From positions 191,001-255,000 of the forward strand of contig NZ_CP041982.1 in the NCBI RefSeq assembly GCF_014522305.1: 64,000 nt of DNA, read 5' to 3'. The position numbers and the translations under genes are program-made. This document shows positions 1 through 9,442 of the stretch, piece after piece. The DNA comes from Lactobacillus sp. PV034 (lineage in GTDB: Bacteria > Bacillota > Bacilli > Lactobacillales > Lactobacillaceae). The notes under the pieces are model-generated. The model was not told the origin of the DNA and ran no database searches. It worked only from the letters and a program-made list of their open reading frames with translations. Positions within the stretch are counted from its first letter, which is position 1; every line of letters starts with the position of its first letter.

Positions 1-1
1 G

Positions 2-244
2 TTGTTTATACTTTCAGATGCTATGATGCCGATATCAATTTTTCCAAAATGGATGCAAACACTTGCAAATTATAATCCACTGTATAGACTAAATATTTTT
101 TTGAGATATTTTTGGAATACTGCTTCAAATATTTCAACGGAAAAGGTTCTTTTCTCTATTACTTATTTGAGTATTTTTATGGTGATATTTTTAATAATTG
201 TTGGATACAGATGGAACCAAGGACAGTACAGGAGTTATAAATGA
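2..244 (+). CDS. ABC-2 type transporter permease, C-terminal end (partial)
   Basis: The frame is open at the left edge, so only the last 80 or so residues of a longer protein are visible. They contain a short amphipathic stretch, the motif NYNPLYRLNIFLRYFWN, which resembles the 'NP' region before the last helix of ABC-2 permeases (drug/bacteriocin exporters), one strong membrane segment (about residues 50-68) and a short basic tail. The stop codon overlaps the ATG of the next gene (ATGA), so it is translationally coupled to the peptide-modification operon. Export of, or self-protection from, the modified peptide is inferred from this position. The ATP-binding partner must lie upstream. Confidence 0.6.
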   Translation: MFILSDAMMPISIFPKWMQTLANYNPLYRLNIFLRYFWNTASNISTEKVLFSITYLSIFMVIFLIIVGYRWNQGQYRSYK

Positions 245-2730
245 AAATAGAAATCCATCCGTTTACTCTTGAAAGAGAGAAACTACCCGATCATAATTTT
301 CTAGATACACATACTAAAGTATCATTTGAAAAAGATATTTTAGTAAAGGAAGCTATAGCTAAAGAAGAAGGAAACAAACTTGCTGATCAGATTAGTAATT
401 CTATATTTAGTAGAAATTCAAAGAAGAAAAAATTAATAAAAAAACTAAGAAATTTGGATTTAAATTTTGATTACGTTTCTACTTCGATAAATAAGGATAT
501 TAATTCAAGACTTAAAAAATTTCAAGATCAACTTGATAATATAAAGGAAGACAGAACTAGGTTATTGAATCAGATTGAATGTGACAACATCAGAACTAGA
601 CAAAGTCTTAAAAAACTATATTTGCATAATAAATCAATTTATAATTCTATTCAAATTATAAATCCAAACATTTATTCGAAATTAGATAAATATTTAAAAT
701 TGCCAGAAGAAAGCAAGAGCACCAGAAAACTTGAGCTAGTTCTGGCTCGGACAGCAAGCCATGCCTTAACAAAAACTAGTCCAATTGGTTTTTTAAATAA
801 AACACATATCAAAAGTAACCGTAATATACGGATAAGCAGTAAAATTACGAATACTATTTTACCAAATAATGTATTTCTATTATATTTGTATGAATTTTTT
901 TTACAACAAGATTGTATCCTTCCAAAAATTCAATTACGTAAAAATAGAAATTTTTATGTGAAAGATAATAATATATACCTTTTTGTTTTGAAAGATAATT
1001 TAATTAATAAAAAAACTTTTAAAACTAAAGATAGTTACATTAAAGTTAAAAGTAATTCGATGCTGCTTCATATTATAAATTCAAATAAAGAAATGTGGAA
1101 TTTAAAGGATATAGAAAGAACTTTCAAATTAAATAAAGAAGAAGCATTAAATTTTGAAAAAGAGCTCTTAAAATATGGTTTTTTGATGATTGATGATTAT
1201 TTTTGTGATGATTTAAATTCAATCGGTAATTTACTTCAAAAAATGGATCAGTATAAAGCAACATGGAACTCCACGATTTCCAACATTGTAAGTGAATTGG
1301 AGAAACTTAAATTACAATTCTCGCGTATTAATCGGGCTTACTCTTTAGAGTTACATAGAAAAATAATATCTACTTTTAACCGTATTTCTGCTATAGCAAA
1401 TCTACCCTCATTTGACAAAAATTCTCTTTTATATATAGATAATGTTACATGTGATAAAGAACCATTTAATGGAATTCAAAAATACAAGAATGTTTTTGAA
1501 AATATAGTAAAACTTTATCCAATTTTTGACATTAATACTAGGATACAGGAAGAGTTATTGTTTGAGTTAAAGAAAAAGAATAAGAAAATAGACTATCCAA
1601 TTGAAACTCCATGGCTATTTAATATGGTAGGAAATCTTAATCTTAAATTTCAATCATATTGGACTAATCCTAATCAATTGTTTAAATGTAAAAGTAATGT
1701 TAATCAAAAGTTAGAAATCTTAAAATTGAGATTTTTTGATTACATATTTAATTATGATTTAGATGAAACTCAGACTATCCAAATAACCCCTGAATTTTTG
1801 AAAAATCTTTATAGTGAGATCCCCTATCATTTAAAAAATAAGTCAGCTTCATATACTTTCTTTTATCAACTTGAAGATAAAAATATTGTAGTAAATAAGA
1901 TTTATCCAGGATATCAAAGTTTTTATAACCGATTTTTACGTTATACTGATATTCCTAAAAAACAAAAGCGAGAACTTGATAATTACTATAAAATTCTATC
2001 AACAGAGTTAGTGGATATAAATGAAACAGTCGGATTTAATGCAAACGCCTTTGTCCCGATATTAGATGGAAGACTTATATTTGATATCACCAGAGATAAG
2101 GCATTAAATAAAAAATATAAAAAAATCTACAATTTTCACGATCTCTTCTTAGTAGAAAAAAACGGTGAGTTTTTCTTAAAAGCGAAAACAGGAAAAGTAA
2201 TAAAGCCCGTAATAGGTACTAGCTTAATTAGGATATTATATCCTGGTAAGATTGCATTTTATTCATCTCTTTTTTCTAATATTTCTTTGATTAGTGATTT
2301 AGCTTGTCTATTTTTTAAAGATATCAAAAATAAAAAAATTATAAAAGCACCTCGTATAGTATATGAAAATATGATTCTGTCTAGAAAAATGATGTTGGTA
2401 GATACCAATATTTTTAAAAAAATTTTTTCTAAACAAAATGAATTGGAAATGTTTACCTATATTTCAGAGATTTTGACTAAAAATAAAATTCCTACTAAGT
2501 TTTTTTATCAAAGTAAGAAACGCAGAAGTGAAACTATAACCAGTATTTCTCAAGAATTTTCCAAACCTCAATATTTTGATTTAGAGAATGCTATGTTAGT
2601 AAAAGTATTTATAAATTCTCTTCGAACTAACAGTTATGTTTTGATTTCAGAGTTATATCCTGAAAATATAAAGTCTTCTGAATATATTACTGAATGGAAT
2701 CTAAAGGCAGAAGGTGATATTTGTGATTGA
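241..2730 (+). CDS. LanB-like dehydratase, glutamylation (N-terminal) protein of a split lantibiotic-dehydratase system
   Basis: This 829-residue protein looks like the large N-terminal part of LanB dehydratases, which use glutamyl-tRNA to glutamylate Ser/Thr of a precursor peptide. Visible hallmarks are the RTASHALTKTSPIGF stretch (about residues 176-190), equivalent to the 'R-tpFGlf' region of LanB proteins, long helical and coiled segments near 60-150, and a winged-helix-like piece around 270-330. No C-terminal elimination domain is fused, as in thiopeptide systems (TbtB/TclK type) where elimination is done by a separate small protein; a candidate lies at 7848. Very AT-rich. It overlaps the upstream permease by 4 bases and the downstream gene by 17. 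Confidence 0.82.
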   Translation: MKIEIHPFTLEREKLPDHNFLDTHTKVSFEKDILVKEAIAKEEGNKLADQISNSIFSRNSKKKKLIKKLRNLDLNFDYVSTSINKDINSRLKKFQDQLDNIKEDRTRLLNQIECDNIRTRQSLKKLYLHNKSIYNSIQIINPNIYSKLDKYLKLPEESKSTRKLELVLARTASHALTKTSPIGFLNKTHIKSNRNIRISSKITNTILPNNVFLLYLYEFFLQQDCILPKIQLRKNRNFYVKDNNIYLFVLKDNLINKKTFKTKDSYIKVKSNSMLLHIINSNKEMWNLKDIERTFKLNKEEALNFEKELLKYGFLMIDDYFCDDLNSIGNLLQKMDQYKATWNSTISNIVSELEKLKLQFSRINRAYSLELHRKIISTFNRISAIANLPSFDKNSLLYIDNVTCDKEPFNGIQKYKNVFENIVKLYPIFDINTRIQEELLFELKKKNKKIDYPIETPWLFNMVGNLNLKFQSYWTNPNQLFKCKSNVNQKLEILKLRFFDYIFNYDLDETQTIQITPEFLKNLYSEIPYHLKNKSASYTFFYQLEDKNIVVNKIYPGYQSFYNRFLRYTDIPKKQKRELDNYYKILSTELVDINETVGFNANAFVPILDGRLIFDITRDKALNKKYKKIYNFHDLFLVEKNGEFFLKAKTGKVIKPVIGTSLIRILYPGKIAFYSSLFSNISLISDLACLFFKDIKNKKIIKAPRIVYENMILSRKMMLVDTNIFKKIFSKQNELEMFTYISEILTKNKIPTKFFYQSKKRRSETITSISQEFSKPQYFDLENAMLVKVFINSLRTNSYVLISELYPENIKSSEYITEWNLKAEGDICD

Positions 2731-3775
2731 CCATTATAAAGTCTTCCTAAATGTATCTAGTCACAGTAAAAATAAATTTATTTGTAAGTATTTAATTCCA
2801 TTTCTTAGAAAAAACGTAAAGAGTGATTATTGGATTGAGCGTCATGTTGAAATTTTACCGGTGATTGACATTTATGTGATAAGAAAAAGATCATATAAAA
2901 ATGAATTTCCTTACTTAAAATCATTTAAAATATTACTCAATGATTTTAAGGAATCCTTAACTCTATCTGATCGTATGCCAAACAACGTTTATATTAATAG
3001 AAAAAATGATATTAGAAAAATGAATAGGCTGAAGAGAATCCATAGATTACCTCAAAATTTTTCTATCATGGCTGAATGTATTAGTTTTGTTAAGAGAAAA
3101 GGAGAATACACATATGCTGAAGAACCAATGATATATAATGATACATTTAGATTGTCAGAAAGATTATATGAAGATACATATCTATATCTTTATAACCATC
3201 CTCAACAAGAGATGCTTTTTATATTTGGTTTATTTTATTTTTCAGCAAAGAATTTAGATAAAACTGGTATTGGATTAGGATACAGATCGTACCAATCACA
3301 TGTTTTAGGCTTTTTAAGCTATAAAAAAGAAAATATGGACGGATATAAAAATTATTTTGAGGAGTACTATAAAGTAAATCATGCAATTCTTTTATCTTTT
3401 TATAAACTGATAAAAAATATGAATTCAGCATTAACTGATGATATTGAGTTATTAGCCTTAATAAGGCGATGGAAAAATGTACTGGATAAAACCTATGAAA
3501 AATTATTTTATGTTCAAAGAGATATTACTCTATCACTTGTACATGCAATTAGAAGAGAAATAGCACAAGCTAAATTTAGAGGATATTCTCAGTTTCATAA
3601 AGTCGTTTTCGATAAGAGACATAAATCTATGTTTAGTACAAAGGAATTTTGTGCATATAGGATGCTAGTAAACTTTACATATTTAATTTTACCAAATTTG
3701 GGTTTAAGTTCTAGAAAACGAGTTCAGGGTGGCTATATCTTAGTTAAAATTATGCAGGAAACTGAGGATAAGTGA
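2714..3775 (+). CDS. Divergent LanB-C-like protein, putative thiopeptide [4+2] pyridine synthase
   Basis: The protein has 353 residues and starts at a GTG (2714, or 2723 with AAGGTGA just ahead), overlapping the glutamylation gene. It fits the small LanB-C-like class found in thiopeptide clusters. The N-terminal part has the alternating strand pattern WIERHVEILPVIDIYVIRK, and the C-terminal half is helical. It lacks the HLRxR and ERYG motifs seen in the other small LanB-like protein at 7848, so by elimination it is the better candidate for the TbtD/TclM-type aza-cycloaddition enzyme that builds the central pyridine and releases the leader. Its length also fits that family as I recall it. The assignment is inference; an extra elimination protein is the alternative. 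Confidence 0.5.
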   Translation: MIFVIDHYKVFLNVSSHSKNKFICKYLIPFLRKNVKSDYWIERHVEILPVIDIYVIRKRSYKNEFPYLKSFKILLNDFKESLTLSDRMPNNVYINRKNDIRKMNRLKRIHRLPQNFSIMAECISFVKRKGEYTYAEEPMIYNDTFRLSERLYEDTYLYLYNHPQQEMLFIFGLFYFSAKNLDKTGIGLGYRSYQSHVLGFLSYKKENMDGYKNYFEEYYKVNHAILLSFYKLIKNMNSALTDDIELLALIRRWKNVLDKTYEKLFYVQRDITLSLVHAIRREIAQAKFRGYSQFHKVVFDKRHKSMFSTKEFCAYRMLVNFTYLILPNLGLSSRKRVQGGYILVKIMQETEDK

Positions 3776-3777
3776 TT

Positions 3778-4959
3778 ATGAAGAGGCTCTATTATCGTGG
3801 AAATGTGTTTTTAGCAAAAGATAAGAACTATACAGTTTTACGTATTGATAAAAAAGTATTTAAAATTCCTAAAGATAAATTTTTGTATGAAGATATTCTT
3901 TCAATTTTGACATCTTTGTCTACACCCAAAGATATAAGTCAAATTGATTCTTGTCAGTTATATCTTATTAAGTTTTTGCTTAAAGTAGGAGCACTAGTTT
4001 ATGATGAAATGCCTACTGAACTAAATTACATACAAGAATATTTTCTCCATAATTATAGTAATCCCAGTACAGTTTATAAAAAATGGATTAATACTGAGGT
4101 ATGTGTTTTAGGTAAAGGATTAAATTCTTCTGTTTTTGAAGATAAAAAAAAGTTTTTTATGAGCGCAGAATATGGGTTAGGTAAGAAGATCTTTGTAATA
4201 TATGGAAATACGAAATCTGAACTAAAGAAAAATCTTAGAGTTGCACGCAAATGCATAGACGACGGCGATATAATTCTTGTGTCTCCCATTTGGGTAGAAA
4301 ATGGAACTGTAGCAATAAGCTTTTATAACAGTTATAAGCATGCCAAGCAGTATGTAGAATCATTAAATTCAAAAAACACTTTTATGATGAATCATCTTAA
4401 AGAAAAAGTCATCATGAATTATATTTTCCTATTAGCTATGGATAGTCTTAGTGATCGACATAAGTTTAAGAATTTTTTTCTGATAAAAGACGACTTAGAA
4501 ATTAGAAATATCTCATTTACTCATTTTACAAAGAGAAATTTTATATTTAGAAATAAAAAAATAGATATTGATAAAGTATTTACCACTTCTGAGAGCATAA
4601 ATCATTTATTAGTTGCTAGCAATTTGATTGGAGAATTTAAGTTAAAAACTCACTACGATGATCCAAAAATTGGAAATTGTTCGTTATCTTTTAAGAGTTC
4701 CAACAAACTTTTGTTAAATTCACAAATAGAAGGCAAAAATCTAGAACAAACAATAAAAAAAGAAGTCATATCTGTTTTAAAAAAATACTTTAAATCCTAT
4801 GACTATGAAGTAGATGTTTTTAAATACTTTAAATCCTATGACTATGAAGTAGATGTTTTTATAGGAAAAGAGTCATTGCAAGAGAAGAACACTATAACTT
4901 CCGAATGGCTAATTTGGCCTGAAATGGAAGATTCTGGTGTTTTTATAAGAAAGAAATAA
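3778..4959 (+). CDS. Putative RRE/ThiF-like cyclodehydratase partner protein
   Basis: This gene lies 5 bases ahead of the YcaO gene. Start chosen at ATG 3778, ten bases after GAGG; a GTG at 3772 is in frame. The first 80 residues have the strand-strand-helix-helix-wing layout of a PqqD/RRE leader-binding domain (a hydrophobic EDILSILTSLSTPKDI stretch, then FLLKVGALVYDE). After that, VCVLGKGLNSSVF resembles a degenerate E1/ThiF nucleotide-binding strand and turn. The likely role is to bind the precursor leader and activate the YcaO enzyme. A perfect 39-base tandem duplication (4783-4860) repeats 13 residues near the C-terminus. Family membership is tentative because most of the protein is unfamiliar. 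Confidence 0.4.
   Translation: MKRLYYRGNVFLAKDKNYTVLRIDKKVFKIPKDKFLYEDILSILTSLSTPKDISQIDSCQLYLIKFLLKVGALVYDEMPTELNYIQEYFLHNYSNPSTVYKKWINTEVCVLGKGLNSSVFEDKKKFFMSAEYGLGKKIFVIYGNTKSELKKNLRVARKCIDDGDIILVSPIWVENGTVAISFYNSYKHAKQYVESLNSKNTFMMNHLKEKVIMNYIFLLAMDSLSDRHKFKNFFLIKDDLEIRNISFTHFTKRNFIFRNKKIDIDKVFTTSESINHLLVASNLIGEFKLKTHYDDPKIGNCSLSFKSSNKLLLNSQIEGKNLEQTIKKEVISVLKKYFKSYDYEVDVFKYFKSYDYEVDVFIGKESLQEKNTITSEWLIWPEMEDSGVFIRKK
4783..4860 (+). repeat. Perfect 39-bp tandem duplication inside the putative cyclodehydratase-partner gene
   Basis: Bases 4783-4821 and 4822-4860 are identical. The duplication is in frame and gives KYFKSYDYEVDVF twice in a row without disturbing the downstream frame. The lack of any divergence between the copies suggests a recent slippage or recombination event. 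Confidence 0.97.
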
Positions 4960-4964
4960 TTATT

Positions 4965-6539
4965 ATGTATGTGATTAATAATTTAGACAGAGAACTACTT
5001 TCAGCTAATAATCAAGATATTACTTATTTAAGGCAACAATATAAATTAAATCATAGGAGTAATGAAACGTGGATTAATGAGTGTGGAAAAGTAGAACAAA
5101 AACTTTTAAATGATTATACAAATTTTTTAGAAGGGAATACTGATAGCTTCGCGAGAGAATTTAATAATCTTACCTTGGAATGTAGAAAAATTAAAGCTGT
5201 TAATAAATCAAAAAACTCTAGTAAGATGATAATCAATGGAAAATTTCTACATAATTCCTGGAGAATAAAGGAAAATTTTAATTTTAAGAATTTAAAGATT
5301 AATTTTTATGATTATGATTATGGAATTATAACAAAGATTTACAAAGATTTGTATTCGAAAAAAATAGCTTTTGTTGGTGCAGAATTTATTGTAGATGAGC
5401 AAATAATTACGGCATATGGGAGAAACACTAGTTTTGATAAAGCAGAATCAGATTGTTTTTTAGAACTATTAGAGAGACATGCAATGTATGGTTTGCAAAA
5501 AAATAGCAAAAGTATGACTTATAGGCTAAATAAAAAGATATGTGTTAATCCAGCTGATTTTCTTTTTTACGTTGAGAAAAATTCTAAAGAACGGATAGAT
5601 TATGATAGTAAAGCAACCATCACATGGATAGAAGGCTTTGATTATAAAACTAAGAGAAAAATTTGGATTCCAAAACAATTTATTGACCTAAGTTTACCGG
5701 ATGAACCATATTTTACGGTACCTAATTCTTCTGGAGTTGCACTAGGATCTAGTTTGTATGAATCTCGCTTATATGCATTGATGGAATTAATTGAACGAGA
5801 TGCTTTTTTAACGTTTTGGCAAAAAGATGTGTGTCTTAGAGAAATACATTTAAAGTCTCTCCCCAAAGACATAAGAGAAAGAATAAAGGATATAGAAACG
5901 AAAAATGCTACTCTACACCTATATGATATGACGTTTGATATAAAAGTACCTACTGTTCTTGCGTTAATTATTTCTAATACTGGTCCTGTCTACCAATTTA
6001 TTTCTACTGCTACTCATCCTGATCCACTCGAAGCAATTTCTAAAGCTATAAATGAATGTATAGTAGGGTTTAATGTATATCAACATAACCGAGCAGTAGC
6101 TTCTAATAAATATAAAAGTGTAGATGATGTAAAAACATTATTTGATCACGTATGTTTTGCTTCAAAGCGTAGTTTCCGAAAAAATTATTCTAGTATTCTA
6201 AATGATGTAAAAAGTGACTGGAGAGCAATTTATAACAATAAAGCAGTAGAGGTATTAAAAAAATATGATAATCCTAAAGATTTACTTGATTATATTGTTA
6301 ATACATACCTTACTGATTATCAAATTTATTTTGTTGATATTACGGATAATTTGGCAAAGAGTTTTGGTCTGGCTGTCTCGAAAGTATTAATTCCCAGTTT
6401 TTCAAATATTAAATTTGGGTATGCAAATAGAACAGCATCAGTGGAAAGACTAGATTTTGCTTTGGAACATTCTTATTATCGAAATAGTTCTAAATTACGA
6501 AAAGGTGAGTTTATTGACCGAGTCCATCCTTACGCTTAA
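4965..6539 (+). CDS. YcaO-domain cyclodehydratase (azoline-forming)
   Basis: YcaO enzymes use ATP to cyclise Cys/Ser/Thr of a precursor peptide to thiazolines or oxazolines. The 524-residue protein carries the YcaO nucleotide-binding elements: a first acidic helix AESDCFLELLERHA (about 160-173), the NSSGVALGSS turn (about 250) and the second helix ESRLYALMELIERDAFLTFW (about 264-283). A further helix with HPDPLEAISKAINECIVG follows (about 347-364). The C-terminus ends HPYA rather than in the Pro-rich tail common in this family. The N-terminal 100 residues look like an added helical domain. It sits directly after its putative partner and overlaps the next gene, so it is part of one operon. With a dehydrogenase present, the final rings should be thiazoles/oxazoles. 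Confidence 0.9.
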   Translation: MYVINNLDRELLSANNQDITYLRQQYKLNHRSNETWINECGKVEQKLLNDYTNFLEGNTDSFAREFNNLTLECRKIKAVNKSKNSSKMIINGKFLHNSWRIKENFNFKNLKINFYDYDYGIITKIYKDLYSKKIAFVGAEFIVDEQIITAYGRNTSFDKAESDCFLELLERHAMYGLQKNSKSMTYRLNKKICVNPADFLFYVEKNSKERIDYDSKATITWIEGFDYKTKRKIWIPKQFIDLSLPDEPYFTVPNSSGVALGSSLYESRLYALMELIERDAFLTFWQKDVCLREIHLKSLPKDIRERIKDIETKNATLHLYDMTFDIKVPTVLALIISNTGPVYQFISTATHPDPLEAISKAINECIVGFNVYQHNRAVASNKYKSVDDVKTLFDHVCFASKRSFRKNYSSILNDVKSDWRAIYNNKAVEVLKKYDNPKDLLDYIVNTYLTDYQIYFVDITDNLAKSFGLAVSKVLIPSFSNIKFGYANRTASVERLDFALEHSYYRNSSKLRKGEFIDRVHPYA

Positions 6540-7827
6540 TCAAAAATATCAAGAACGATATATAAAGAAAAGATATGAGTTATTTAGGGAAGAAATTCTG
6601 CCAACCAATAGCAACTTGATTACATATGTTAATGAAGAAAAATATTATTTAAAATCAGGAACATTATTTGCACAGTTATTTGTTAAACTGTTTTCCCTTA
6701 ACTGGATGTCTGTAGAAAATCCATATGTATTCCATACTCTGTCTCCATCCGCTAGGGGGAAAAATTCTAATCGGATTATTTTAGAATACAAAGGATCATT
6801 GTTTGAATTTCACCTGAGCGGGAATTTTTTTAGATTAATTGTAGGAAAAGTACCAAAAAGCAATGATTTAGATATTGATTTAAAGGTAGCAAACATTTAT
6901 TTAGTAGGAGATATTAATAATATCGGCCATATTTATGGCTCTTTCGGTTGGACCTTATCCTTATTAGATGCAGGCCATCAAATTGAACATTGCAGACAAT
7001 TATCTATGCTCTACAAATTTAACGTTAGAATTAAACTATTTCCACAATATGAAATGAGTTCCCTGTGTTCTATTTACAATCAAAAAGAACTTTTTCCTAT
7101 TGTAAAGTTATATTTTTCTTCAAAAAAGAACAGTCTTTTTCCGATAGAAAGTAAAATCACTTGTAAACAAAAATTGCAAATGGAACCAAGTGGAGTTTTT
7201 GATGAAATATTGACTTATTTTATGCATTATTCTGGGAAAGAAATAACTTTAGAAAAAACGATGTTTTCTCGTTTTTCCTTTAATCAAATTCATAGGCGCA
7301 TGTCGGATCAATCTAATCAAGGATTATCATTTTTCCCATACTATATTAAAAGAAATGATTTAGTATCATTGGCTAAAATGGTAAAAGAACTGCTCCATTC
7401 TTTCAATCAAGAAATTGACATATATATTATCTCTAAAATTTCACCATTCAATAAAGAAAAATGGATAATTAATAAACATAGCATTCAGAGAGAGCCTGTT
7501 GATATATCCTTTAACCGAGTAATTCATGATTCACTCGACTTTTTGAATCCTCAAGAAGCAGCATTAGTAGTCTGGGCTTCAGTAAATAAAAGAAAATCCC
7601 ATAGCGATTCTATGAGTGATTGTGGGGAGTCTTTAATAGAAGCGGCCCGTTGTTTACACTGTATAAGTTTATTTTTTTCCGATTATGATAGGGAATTTAG
7701 AGTTCGTACTTTGAAAAATATTAATGAATTATTTTTTGAAAAAGTAGTATCACAGAATAAGAATTTGGCATTGTATATGCTTATTGGCGGAAAGTCAATG
7801 AATACACAAATGCAGATACCTATTTAG
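6514..7827 (+). CDS. SagB-like / nitroreductase-fold dehydrogenase, long form
   Basis: About 437 residues. I place the start at TTG 6514, five bases after AAAGGTGA, inside the end of the YcaO gene; an in-frame ATG at 6457 and GTG at 6505 are alternatives. The stretch YGSFGWTLSLLDAGHQIEHC (about residues 138-157) matches the central FMN-fold helix of SagB-type azoline dehydrogenases (compare 'G-R-aYR-al-eaGH-qNl'). The C-terminal half ends in a second, weaker copy-like section with LALYMLIGG. Azoline dehydrogenase, or a non-catalytic partner of the second SagB protein at 8665, are both possible. Standard FMN-binding Arg residues near the N-terminus are not obvious. Confidence 0.55.
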   Translation: MTESILTLNQKYQERYIKKRYELFREEILPTNSNLITYVNEEKYYLKSGTLFAQLFVKLFSLNWMSVENPYVFHTLSPSARGKNSNRIILEYKGSLFEFHLSGNFFRLIVGKVPKSNDLDIDLKVANIYLVGDINNIGHIYGSFGWTLSLLDAGHQIEHCRQLSMLYKFNVRIKLFPQYEMSSLCSIYNQKELFPIVKLYFSSKKNSLFPIESKITCKQKLQMEPSGVFDEILTYFMHYSGKEITLEKTMFSRFSFNQIHRRMSDQSNQGLSFFPYYIKRNDLVSLAKMVKELLHSFNQEIDIYIISKISPFNKEKWIINKHSIQREPVDISFNRVIHDSLDFLNPQEAALVVWASVNKRKSHSDSMSDCGESLIEAARCLHCISLFFSDYDREFRVRTLKNINELFFEKVVSQNKNLALYMLIGGKSMNTQMQIPI

Positions 7828-7847
7828 CATTGTGGAGGAACAAGAAT

Positions 7848-8672
7848 ATGTGGAAAGCAATATATTTTTATTTACACAGCGTACAACAGCAGGAAGCATT
7901 TTTAAGAGAAGCTAGCTATCTTCTAGAACACTACAATAATAAATGGTTTTTTATTAAATATTGGTATGGAGGTCCGCACCTTAGATTTAGATTTTTGAAT
8001 CCTAGTGATGAATTTTTGAACAGCTTTGATAAACTAGCAGCTGATTTTTCTCATCAATCGGTAGCTCCTATTATTTCTCCAACTGTATATTATTCAAATA
8101 TAAACTTTTCTAATGAAGGAATTGTTCCAAATAACTTGCCATGGCATAAGCATGGTACATGGTTTTATACAGAATATCAACCAGAATTTGAAAGATATGG
8201 TACTGGCACAGCTTTAGAACTTTCTGAGAACTTTTTCTTCGTATCAAGCAAACTAGCACTAAAAATAATTAAACTTTCGGATAATTTTTCTTTATCTAAA
8301 CGTATTGCAATAGCTTCCATAGTAATGAAAGAATTACTAAAAATAACAGATTGTTGGAAAGAATCCTTTTTAAAGCAATATTCAGACTACTGGAAGAGTT
8401 ATGACAATTTAAATGAATTATCAAAAAAGAATGTATATCTTATTACAAAAAAGTCAATTGGGATTCCTAATATTTTAGAAATTAAAGATTTTACTGATGA
8501 AATTAGCATTATATGGTCTGAGTTGTTAAAGGTTTTATCTTTTTCTGAAGCTCAATATGTATTAAGTTCTCAAATTCATATGAATAACAACCGTATATCT
8601 GTGACCCCTGAGTTTGAATATATAATTGCTAAATCATTGTCTAAATTAATCATGAGGAAAACGTATGAATAG
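7848..8672 (+). CDS. Small LanB-C protein, glutamate-elimination domain (thiopeptide-type bacteriocin biosynthesis)
   Basis: The start is ATG 7848 behind TGGAGG; an in-frame TTG at 7830 would overlap the ribosome site. The 274-residue protein shows the classical SpaB_C signature. GGPHLRFRF (about 41-49) supplies the Arg-x-Arg pair, and YQPEFERYGTGTALELSENF (about 110-129) matches the E-x-x-RYG element of elimination domains. These proteins remove glutamate from glutamylated Ser/Thr to give dehydroalanine/dehydrobutyrine. The pair with the 829-residue glutamylation protein makes a split LanB, typical of thiopeptides. It overlaps the next gene by 8 bases. Confidence 0.8.
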   Translation: MWKAIYFYLHSVQQQEAFLREASYLLEHYNNKWFFIKYWYGGPHLRFRFLNPSDEFLNSFDKLAADFSHQSVAPIISPTVYYSNINFSNEGIVPNNLPWHKHGTWFYTEYQPEFERYGTGTALELSENFFFVSSKLALKIIKLSDNFSLSKRIAIASIVMKELLKITDCWKESFLKQYSDYWKSYDNLNELSKKNVYLITKKSIGIPNILEIKDFTDEISIIWSELLKVLSFSEAQYVLSSQIHMNNNRISVTPEFEYIIAKSLSKLIMRKTYE

Positions 8673-9438
8673 TAAGAAATGGAAAAAAATTAGTTCTTCC
8701 TTTAGAGATTGGAATTCGATCAAAGAATTTCATGCAGGGTCAATGCATCTTATTTCAAATTTATCGGCTAATGGCATTAAAAGTATCGATCCTGAGATAA
8801 AGGATAAAGTAGGCGACATAAAATTAAAAAGATTTGGTGATATCCAGAATAATAAAACGCTTTCACTTAATGAGATATTACTTAAAAGGCGCACCAGTTG
8901 GAATTTTAAGTTTAATCTTGATTACAAGAAATTTTCAAATATACTATTAGATTCTTTTGCTCAAACAGACTCAATCATATTTAAAGGTCAAAAAGTTAAC
9001 CTGAGAGCTTATCCTTCTGCCGGCGCTCTATATTCGGTAGATGTATATATATGGACTCAACATTTGGGATCTAACATGGAACAAAAGATTTGGAAATTAC
9101 AGTTATCAAACAATTCATTGATTTTTATAAAAAAGGCCGCACTAGCAGAGATAGAAGAACTAACGTCTACTACTAAATTTAATGTACAAACTTTTAAAAA
9201 AGCTAATGTAGTTTTCTTTTTTGTTTCTAATTTAAAACTTTTATTTAAAAAATATGGTAGACTCGCATATCGATTAGCATTTTTAGAAAGTGGACACATG
9301 TGTGAGAATTTATATTTAAATTCTACTAAATATGATTTATCCATGGTTGCACTAGGAGGATTTTATGACCATCTTGTCGAAGATACTTTGAAGCTAACTG
9401 ATGACCAAATTTGTACTTACATGGCAGCAATAGGGTGA
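8665..9438 (+). CDS. SagB-type FMN-dependent azoline dehydrogenase
   Basis: The 257 residues form a full-length, clearly recognisable SagB/nitroreductase domain: an LKRRTSWNF phosphate-binding start (about 73-81), AYPSAGALYSVDVYIW (about 115-130), and GRLAYRLAFLESGHMCENLY (about 198-217) followed by an ALGGF loop. The reaction is FMN-dependent oxidation of thiazoline/oxazoline to the aromatic azole after YcaO action. The start ATG follows ATGAGG in the end of the elimination gene. It is the second SagB-like protein in the operon (see 6514) and is the one that keeps the usual motifs, so it is the more probable catalyst. Confidence 0.85.
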   Translation: MNSKKWKKISSSFRDWNSIKEFHAGSMHLISNLSANGIKSIDPEIKDKVGDIKLKRFGDIQNNKTLSLNEILLKRRTSWNFKFNLDYKKFSNILLDSFAQTDSIIFKGQKVNLRAYPSAGALYSVDVYIWTQHLGSNMEQKIWKLQLSNNSLIFIKKAALAEIEELTSTTKFNVQTFKKANVVFFFVSNLKLLFKKYGRLAYRLAFLESGHMCENLYLNSTKYDLSMVALGGFYDHLVEDTLKLTDDQICTYMAAIG

Positions 9439-9442
9439 TTAA

